From Phoronis ovalis (lineage: Eukaryota; Phoronida; Phoronidae), in NCBI GenBank assembly GCA_028565635.1, contig JAOXYB010023925.1:1310-16388 (forward strand): a DNA stretch of 15,079 nt, read 5' to 3'. A program made the position numbers and the translations under genes. Shown here one piece after another: positions 1 to 9,500 of the stretch. Below the pieces are notes generated by a model, which worked only from the letters and a program-made list of their open reading frames with translations, searched no databases and was not told the DNA's origin. Each line of letters opens with the position of its first letter. Within the stretch, counting starts at the first letter, position 1.

Positions 1-463
1 AACTGGTCATATGAGCAAAGTATTGTGGGAGAAGTGTACAATACACAGTTTTATCATTTTTCAAAGATGACAGATATATATATATATATATCTAGCCATC
101 ATGAAGGTATTACAGTTTATGCCATTACACTAATAATTGGAGAGCTGTTGAGACACTGAATTCATATCTCACTACCTGCTGTAATTGAAATTACCGTAAC
201 CATTTAATATTAAAATATCAACCAGTTACAAAATGGAGAGCAAACGCTTTGCAACAATGCCATGCAATTTTTCTGAAGAGCACATTACATAAAACAAGGT
301 CAACATTAGCAAATATTCTCACTAAATTTTCTACCAGATTGATTATTAGTTTAAATTTTCAGAAACTAATTGTATCCATACAGCCCCCTGAGAAGTTGGT
401 ACTTATTCCTTGATTAGTTATACTTGTGGGAAGCACAACATAACCTTTACACTGAATATATAC
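1..463 (-). other. FMNL: FMNL intron 9 (partial)
   Basis: This AT-rich sequence follows the donor of exon 9. I find no further FMNL coding block in it. It contains the (AT)n run at 74-91. Confidence 0.75.
74..91. repeat. (AT)9 microsatellite
   Basis: Eighteen bases of uninterrupted AT dinucleotide lie in FMNL intron 9. Confidence 0.95.
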
Positions 464-512
464 CTGTTTTTGCCATTGACTCTTCTTCCAATTCCAGCAG
501 TCTGTCATTAGT
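464..512 (-). CDS. FMNL: FMNL exon 9: short 49-base coiled-coil exon
   Basis: The exon encodes residues 401-416 ([16 protein letters not shown]) plus one base. It continues the heptad-like coiled coil and matches FMNL LTERL-DAENESMAKI, though one residue shorter at the exon 8/9 junction. The acceptor is TTTTATAG|ACT and the donor ACAG|GTATAT, phase 1. It is the last exon I can place; the next one lies left of the window. Confidence 0.82.
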
Positions 513-3500
513 CTATAAAACATAAACCAAATTTGTCAAACAGATATCCCCATTTAGGCTTATGCTTTACTGGGATGCTAATGTAGTACCAGGCATGTCC
601 ACTATAACATTTTATCACATTAAGTTAATTTGTAGATTTTTATGAAACTGCAGTGTACATTGCCAATTTTAATGTTAGCCATTCAATTTTTACTATTAAA
701 TTTAGTAGTTTCTAGTTACTTGAGCAGTGTCGATCAAACCCCATGGACACCTCCCTAAAACCACTACTGATTAGGAATCACCCGCATATAGAATTGTACC
801 TCAAAAATACTATCTAAAAGTGATTTTAGAGTGTATCTAAACACTGTCACATGCATACACATTTAGAAACAAACAAGATTTCACTTAGACAGTAAATCTA
901 GCTGGGATGTAGCAGACAAATATATAAGTAATGCATCACATTAAAGAAAACAATATATTGTCGTAGACTTACATGAGACAGGGCTTCTTCCAGATCCTGT
1001 ACCTGCTCCAGTGCTGTGTGTTTGGCTTCTGAGTCGTCCATTAATGTGGCAACATCAATCCTGTTATCAATATATGCAAGCACTTGCACACGGAGGCGAT
1101 CACTCTCAGTTCTTTTTAATTTCTTCAAAAATTATACAAGTTTTGTAAGTCAAACTTGCGTTTTCACTCACAAAGAAACGAAAATAATATGACAACTTTT
1201 CAAACAAAACAAAAATGTTGATTGTTGAACCTGGTTTGTTCGACGACTTGAAAACCAGCCAACACACTGCTTTCACATTTTTTGTATTTATCAAATGAAT
1301 AAGAGCCTACATAATTTGAACACTGCAAAATATATATCTTTCTACACATCAAAAAAATATCTACATTTCACAAACATGATACAGCCATTCCTTTTTAAAG
1401 CAGTACCTACCACTAAATATTCATCGATACCTATGGCCGTTAATTCATATTGTAAGTGAACTCGGAAATTCATATTTTCCACAGAATGAACGACAATGTT
1501 AAGGAACTGCATACATGCCACCTATAACAGAAAATACAAATATGTACCACCAAGTAATGCACTTGCACAGTTTAGGCTAAAAATGCAACTTTCATCGCCA
1601 TCTGGTGGTCAAACATATACAGTCAGTTTGTATGTAACACTGCCAGTGCTAACACTTTATCAGTGTTTCAAAAGCATGCAAAAGACAATTTTTAGTCAAC
1701 GACTGAGCTGTATTATGATAAATTATAAGGGATACCTGAGCGTTTCAAGATGTTATTTTGTCATCTTTATGAGGCAACATTTTGTCAAAATGCAACTATT
1801 CCCAAAGTAGAAGATCTGGAATATTCATGGATCATGAATATACATAAATAGTACAAACCATAAAATCCACATGAAAGTCCTCATAATTCTTAAAATAATC
1901 CAGTAAGGTTTCAAAGCGATGCCCTTCCAAACAAACTTCCTTAAAATTATCAAACGCAACCAGAATTAACTCGTGTCCACCGCTCACCAGACACACGGCT
2001 GCTAATAACTCTAACACTAAGGCTTTAGTCCTGCAAAGCAAAACAAATAATAGAATATTCAGAAAGTGTACTAGCAAGTCAGGTAGCAGCAAATATTATC
2101 TAGTCTCAATTTTTTTTGCAAAATATTTACTTAGCTAAAATTTAACTTAAAATATAAAGCATCAACAAATTGTGACAAACAATATTCGCTACCTTGTAAC
2201 TATTCTGTACACAACTTTTACAAGACAATCAATTAAACGTTCGGAGGGACTAGTTCCTCTATTTCTTATTATTATACCTCTGTCTTCTGTGATTTAAGCT
2301 GAGAGCGATGCAGTTAATGGCCTGGGGATGAGCTGTCACTAGGTTGAAGCCATACTACAAGAGAAATTACAAAGTAACAAACCAAAGCTTGGTAGATAAG
2401 CTTACTGTAATCAGTTCTTAGTTATGAGTGTCAAAGAAAATCAGAATATGCTTGTTGTATAGTATGCAGTGTTTTGATTTAAACATTACTGAATTTGTAC
2501 GTGAATGCAAAACTTTATTGAAAATCAGAGATAATAATTTCAAAGTGGGCAACCAGTTTATGATTGTGGATTCTAGCAGAATTGGACTCCACAATGCTAA
2601 ATCCTTCACTTAGATAAAAAAAAACATCAAACAAAATTTTAGCTTTCCAACATCATATTATCAGACTTAGCGACATGTAGTGGGGATAAAAATTGTATGA
2701 TTAACATATTTGCTCCATACTCTATCACTTAATCTAATCAAGCTTGAACTTGACTCGGAACAGAATGAATATTCATGAACATTACCTGATGGTTCATGAT
2801 AGCTCGAAGGCACATAATACAAATATGGACGTCATCCTTAGCATCACCCATTTTTAACTTTGCATTTGATTTTGACATACGTTGATATCTCGCTGGACTG
2901 GAAGCTACCCTGCGTATGCCTCGAATACTCCTGATACTTGCTCCTCCTGGTGAGCCTGGAGTAAATGAAATATCCAATGTGGCTGCCCGGTCACTGTTGG
3001 AGTTATCTCTCTCTCTGTGAAGAAAATGGGAAATTATTCTTGCACAGTGTATTAGCAAGAAAGAAGACAATACTGGATTCAGTTAAACACCAATTATGAC
3101 ATACAAGACAAGTACAACTAGCAATTATTTCTAAAATTGTGTAAAAAATCTGATAAGTAACCAATTATTATCCACTAAAATACTGTTCAAGATCCCAATT
3201 GCAAAAACTACAAGGGTAAAACTGAGACATTTAAATTGTTAAAACATGGCTTTATAGTTTTATAAAAAGGTACAGGAACAAGACCATTTGTCATGTCAGA
3301 TGCCCATCATATCCCTAGGATTACATCACATTGCAGCTCGTATATGGTTGCTGCACTGATTTATAGCTGGGCAGTGCAATTTTTGTAGTAGTTCCCTTAA
3401 GTGTTACAAACATACATACATACATACATACATTGCCCCAGTCATCGCTTCGTCTTTCTTGCAAGTGGCGCAACCTGATGTGCCCTTTCGGGAACAAACA

Positions 3501-6500
3501 TGGCTGCCATTCGGTCATATTGGAAGTAATCTGGGTCAGAATTACACCTGACCTGAACTTTGACTAGTATTTGCTCTGTACCAAATATGAACCTGATTGC
3601 AACAAAAACTGAAGCTGTTTTCATGAGACAAAGAAAGCGTTATGACCAACGATAATGACAACAGTGACGACACTGATGACACATACAGGACAACTATAAA
3701 TCCATTTCACTATGTGAGATGGGCATAGTAATATCGCACCTCATGACAACTTGAGTATATGACAGATAATCGATCAACACATCCAAGCCTCTGTTGTCCT
3801 CATTGAGGAATTCTCTCACCCATTCTATGTGATTGGTTCGAAGAGAAATTTCTAAATCGCGAATAACTTGGGTAGATGTTAAATCTCCAAGCGCTTTGCG
3901 TTTCTAAAATTTAAAGATAATAAAATATTTTACCAAGTAGTCTCCACACAGAATATACATATTTTAAATTAACAAAAAATCTAAAAATTGGTAAAAATTG
4001 TTCACTATCAGATATGTAACCCTTGTTGCATATTGAAATAATGAAATTACAAAAAAAATCAATTTTTGCAGTATTTAACTACTACATGAGTTAAGAAAAT
4101 TAAATATATAAGCAACACATTTTAACAAAAAAACAAAAACAGACCTTAACTTAAGACTAGTTACCAGGTATAAAGGATATGATGATTGGTATAACTGACC
4201 TCATATGAACAGTTCTTTGGAAAAAACAATGAGAACAATCCACCGTGAAAATAACAGAGTTTTTAAACCTTAAAAGTATGACTGACTATGATGTCACAAG
4301 CATCTACACCACGCTCAATTAAGAAGCTGGTGTGACCATATCTGCAAATTCTTATCCATGCTTGCTATTACACAAATTCAGTGTGTGATGCATTATTAGC
4401 AAACTCATAGTTGGAACTGGGGGTACAGAGTACCAAGAGTTGTTTTGACAATGTATTATAGTTCAGTCTTGTTAACTTACCTTTGCTCTACTGGCCGATG
4501 GGTCAAGATATGTGCGTAATTTATCTAAATAAAAACTCGGAGGATCTTTGGCATGGACTCTTTCTTGGTCACAGACAAGATCCCATTTCTTCTCATCGTC
4601 ATAACTTTTCAAAACTTTTGCTTTATCAGGAGGAAGGTCCATAGAATGCTACAGAATACAAGAAACAGAAATAAAATAATCTTCCGACTATTGTGTGGTT
4701 GGGCAAAAAGGAAATTTCAATAAAATTGAATGATAATGAAAGGAAATAATACAAATTAATTTAATCTCTGTCACTCTTTAACATTTTGTTTAAACTAAAC
4801 TTTATCTGTATAAGTTAATAAATCTATCAACCAATTTATTGTCATAAAACTCATAAGGTTGCAAACTTAATAAACTGATGTCAGAAGGTGGATTGATTAT
4901 GAACTTAGGCACACCCCAACAGAATGCTAAAAAGTTGTTTTTAAACAAAGAATTTGAAACTTAACATTTATACCCAAAGTTCACGGAATAACATTTCAGA
5001 ATTGTATTATTTGCACAGCGTTTAGTGCCATTAATGATTATAGTTATAACCCACATTTCTTTATTTTACCACTATAATTAACATTACTCCTACAGCACAT
5101 ATAATTTTATAACAGTAACATATATTTATAAATGCAAATTCATATGGGACCAATATAACCAGTATAATTACTATAATCTGCTGATCCAACCCAGTATCAC
5201 TTATAAGTATTAGATTCCCTAATCATTGCCTAATGCATGATGTATAATTTCCCACTTGTTGCCTATATCTAATCTATGCTTCTAAACTCTCCAGAATATT
5301 GTTTTTGCATTACACCATTGTATACATGTACAGTAATACCTGTAATGTTTATGTATAATGTTTCATACTGCATGCGAGTTACATATAGATATGCCACCAA
5401 AAGACCAAGTGCCTGCTAGAAGATACGAGAACATATCCCCATATATTTTTGTAATATTTAATGTATTTCCGGAGGATTTTACACAAATTATGAATTTAAG
5501 CCTCTAAAACATCAAAGTCGGCAGGGTGATGTGACATCCGCTGAATGAGGGTGACTGTATGTCTGATTATCAGTCATGCCAATACTCATTTTATTTATAT
5601 ACAGTTTTACTGGTACTGAATTTGCAGAATAAAAAAATTCTAATATTTCTTTTTAGTTTATTCCATATTTTTTAATAATATGTTTTAGATAAATAACATG
5701 ACTGAAGTAGCTCTAAAAACAAAATTAAGTTATGTTTTTATCCAAAAGGGAGGGGAGATCAGTCAACTTGTTTTAATACCAGACATATTATACCTTCTCT
5801 CTGACCTGGGATAAAATGCATGACTCATAATGTAATGTTTTGAAAAGAGGGGTATTGTTATTATGAAAAACAGGTAATCCCTAACATAAACAGTGCATGT
5901 AGATCTGTTCAGGAGCATTAATGGCCATGATATCATACAACTTTCACAAATCAGAGGGTCAGAGACAAAAACGATGGCCAGCATTTTAGTGTAGCGGCTG
6001 TAGCCATATAATTCACCCCCTATGGTAAGAATTCCTTAAAAATTGATAAAAAATAAAAACAACATTCAATTTTATACACGATGTATTTATAAAAAAGAGA
6101 ATATGATACCCAGTAATAATCAACATCTTACTAAAAAAGTAACTGTCCTTTCCTTTATGCAAAATAATGTAAAAATTATCAAATATGGAAGTGAACCTTT
6201 AAAGAAGTTATGTACAATATTTGTTTGGTCTTTTGTGAGGTCTTTTGCTAGGTCTAGTAGCTGATAACTGATCAAACTTCAATCTGTAACACATTAAGCA
6301 GGCCAGGATGTGATACACCCTACTCAAAAAGTAGTACACTAACACATTTTTCTCTGGCATTTTTATGGAAGTAATTTGTTACTGATATCTGAAGTAAAGT
6401 CTGTCTGTTTCAGTCATACAATCATTAGACAATTATTCAACCAACAGAGGGCTTCAAGTGGAATTAAATGTGGTACTATTATAAATCATATTCAAAATAC

Positions 6501-9500
6501 TTAATTTTAAGGAAAATGACAGAAAAATCAATAGTAGTTTTTCAATTTTTTTTTAGCGAAATAGGCAACATGAGATACATGTATGACTACAAAAAAATTG
6601 ATTTGTTAATATTCCTTTTATTTAGATAGATTTCAGATCAGACTTCAATAAGTGCCAATATTTATACTTTGCATAACTTACACGAAATAATGAGTATACA
6701 ATTACATGCTAGAAAAACAACAAAGAAATTCTTAATCCGATGATGTCATTACATGACAACATCATTCACGCTTGGTTACATATTCATATCAAAAAATAAT
6801 TACAAAACAATAAAAAAATACTAGGAGGATTTATACAGGTCTGTATCTTGTGTTGGAGTTCATCTGTCCTTTTAACCTGAACAGTAATTTAAGTTTTAAA
6901 AAAATGTAATTTACTGTTACAGGAAATACATAAAATACCAGTTCAAGAATATATATTGCGGGCAATTCATGTTTTGCTGTTTAAAATGATTATGTGTGCA
7001 TTATTAAAATATATTTCATGCTGATTTTTAGCTGTTATGGTTTCCTAAAAATGCCATTATGATGAGTATCATCCAAACAATTTCTGAAGACATTAATAAT
7101 AAGAAATGACTTCATGAGTATGGCCATCAAACTTCATGGTTTATCTGTAATCAGTAACGCAAATGGCAAACACTTTACACAAATGGGAAGGCCTACGATA
7201 TAAAGCAGTGCCATACTGGACAAAATTCAGAAAATTTTTGAATTGCTGGTTAAGAAGTCAATTCCAATTGTGTGCATCGATCCTCTTAAAGTTGTCTGTC
7301 CTTTAGATAGAAAATTATTTCCTGTAGTAGAAAATTTTAACAAATCAACGGGAAGGAATGAGTTTACTGAACAAATTTGCATTGTAATTTTATATTTGCT
7401 GTTTCTAATATATTTATAACTTTATTTGCTTACTTTCCAACATATCAATAAACCATGCATTTTAAGTATATGGTAGTCTCCCAAATGGTCATCCAAGCTA
7501 TCTCCACAAAAAATATATATAGTTGTTCAGTTCAGGACATGTACATATTGATCTAGTGCACAAACGGTGTATGAACTATTTATATTTTGCATATATACTG
7601 GTACATGTTTGTAGTTAATATCTGCAGTAAAAGATGCATAAAAAGATTCCTAATTTGTAACATTTTTGTGTATGAAAACAAATTAATGATGTTACAAGAT
7701 CAATAAACTGGTATATGTACAAAGTGTTTTGCAAATGTGTAACATGATATTACATGCATGTATAGAATTTTTTAGCATCTACAGTTTTATTGCTAAAACC
7801 CAAATAGATTCTTCTAATATACATGCAAGTAAGTACAGGCTTACAGTTATCTGCCACAGTTATGATATGGATAGAAAATATAAAAACAAGACTTAAATTC
7901 TCTTTTTTTAATTTGCACATAATAAAAATAGTAACTGAAAATTAAACTAAAGATTACATGTGATTCTCAGAAGATATTTCAGTACCACAACTTTGTTACA
8001 TGAGACAATATGTCTAATTTTTTTTATAGCACATAAAAGCTCTGAATATGTAGCTTAAGATGCCTGTACTGGTCACTCTTAACACAGCAGGCCAATAATG
8101 TTCTGGGTCATATGAACAGAATAAATTTTATTCTGAGATGTAATTACCCACTAGTGGTATTTGGACATAAATCACATTAATAATTATACTTAACAAAACT
8201 CCAGTAATCTGTTAGTAGTCTCCCCATTAGGTAATGTCTGGGAGAGGCACACTATATGAAAGTGGGTATATATACACATGTTTCAACAAAAGGGTATATT
8301 TTTTAGCCATGGGAGTTTAATGCATGTTTGGGTATGTTTTTTTTTACCCAAAATCATGAAACAGTGTTTTTTAGAGGTACATGTATGACACAATCTTTGG
8401 GTTGTCCCTGAAACTTTCACTTTGTTAGGTCATCACAACTAGTCATTTTTCCAATTTAGTCACTCTCTTAAGCCTAAGGGTGTTATTTCTTTCAGTAATT
8501 TTGGAGGTGAAGGGTCACTCCATAAGAGGCTTTTCAAAAAGCCATGTTGGAGCATGGGTACCAACTTTCATACTGCTGCCCCCCCCCCTGGAGGTAATGC
8601 TGCTGTACTGCAAAACAATGTTAATTTATATATATATATATATGAAGATTACCATCATTTTCCGGTAAAATTAAAGTAAAAATGCTCTTCCATATGATTC
8701 TGGTATCATAACTTTTATTATTTTATAAAAGGCTACATGTATATCTATTTTGTATCTATAGTGTAAACCACCATCTGTTACACAAAATTAATAAAAACAT
8801 TTTCACTCTCTCAAACATGTGAATCTGATTCTTAAGAGCTGTATTAAATCTTTTATTAAATATTTGTATTTACATGAAATGATGTCTACTGTACTGATAC
8901 ATGCCCTGATAATGAATTATTGGGAACTCATTAGATACCCCAGAGAGACAAAAATGTCAGTATCATTTTACAGGTAATTGAATCAAATTAATTTTTAATC
9001 AAACAAAATATCTGAGTTAAGCATAAGTACAACATCTCACATTTAAGGTTTTATTCTATATTTAATTCAGTACTATAGGCTAGCATAGTCACTCCATAAC
9101 TAATTACTATTAATACATATAGTAGGCTGGTTTTACTTATTTTATATAATCAGCAGTTAAGAAAATGCAACACCACCTTTATATTTTGAGACTGGAATAC
9201 CTGATTTCAAAATAACACTTTAATGGCACCAGGATAGAACACACAAGTTTATTTATTATACTTGGTGTACAGACTGAGACAATACATGTAGCATTTATGG
9301 AGAATTTATTATATCAGGTTCATGAGGTTGACTGGATGACACAGACTTGCAAAACCTGCTTCCCCTAATTGTGTTTTGTCCACTATCACATATTTTCTCA
9401 TTTCATTTAGTACATTCAGATATAACACATCAACCATATTTGGGATGGCAATGTTCTCCATAGTTCCTCTGTCTTTATTTTCTTAACTTTCACTACTATA

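Noticed and set aside
1-463. A tenth FMNL exon left of exon 9
   Set aside because: I looked for the coiled-coil block that follows ESMAK in FMNLs on the minus strand and found nothing convincing.
1496-1810. 104-codon open frame on the plus strand
   Set aside because: It lies across FMNL exon 7 and intron 6 on the opposite strand, has no recognisable domain, and contains the CTCF-like motif by chance of position.
2418-2613. Overlapping open frames on both strands
   Set aside because: They lie wholly inside FMNL intron 4, are about 60 codons, and resemble no protein; AT-rich sequence gives such frames by chance.
3321-3624. Minus-strand open frames that could be an extra FMNL exon
   Set aside because: They contain no FMNL-like sequence, and exons 3 and 4 already join in phase without them. 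Kept only as a question about a repeat remnant.
5763-6264. Two 73-codon open frames in FMNL intron 1
   Set aside because: They have low-complexity, compositionally biased translations, no splice support and no homology that I recognise.
6744-6758. TGTCAT-TAC-ATGACA palindrome
   Set aside because: Six-base arms are expected several times by chance in this length, and it does not match a CRE or other firm motif.
8480-8668. 62-codon plus-strand open frame
   Set aside because: It runs through the C10 tract and the TA microsatellite, which produce its Pro-rich and Ile-Tyr repeats, so it is not a plausible gene.
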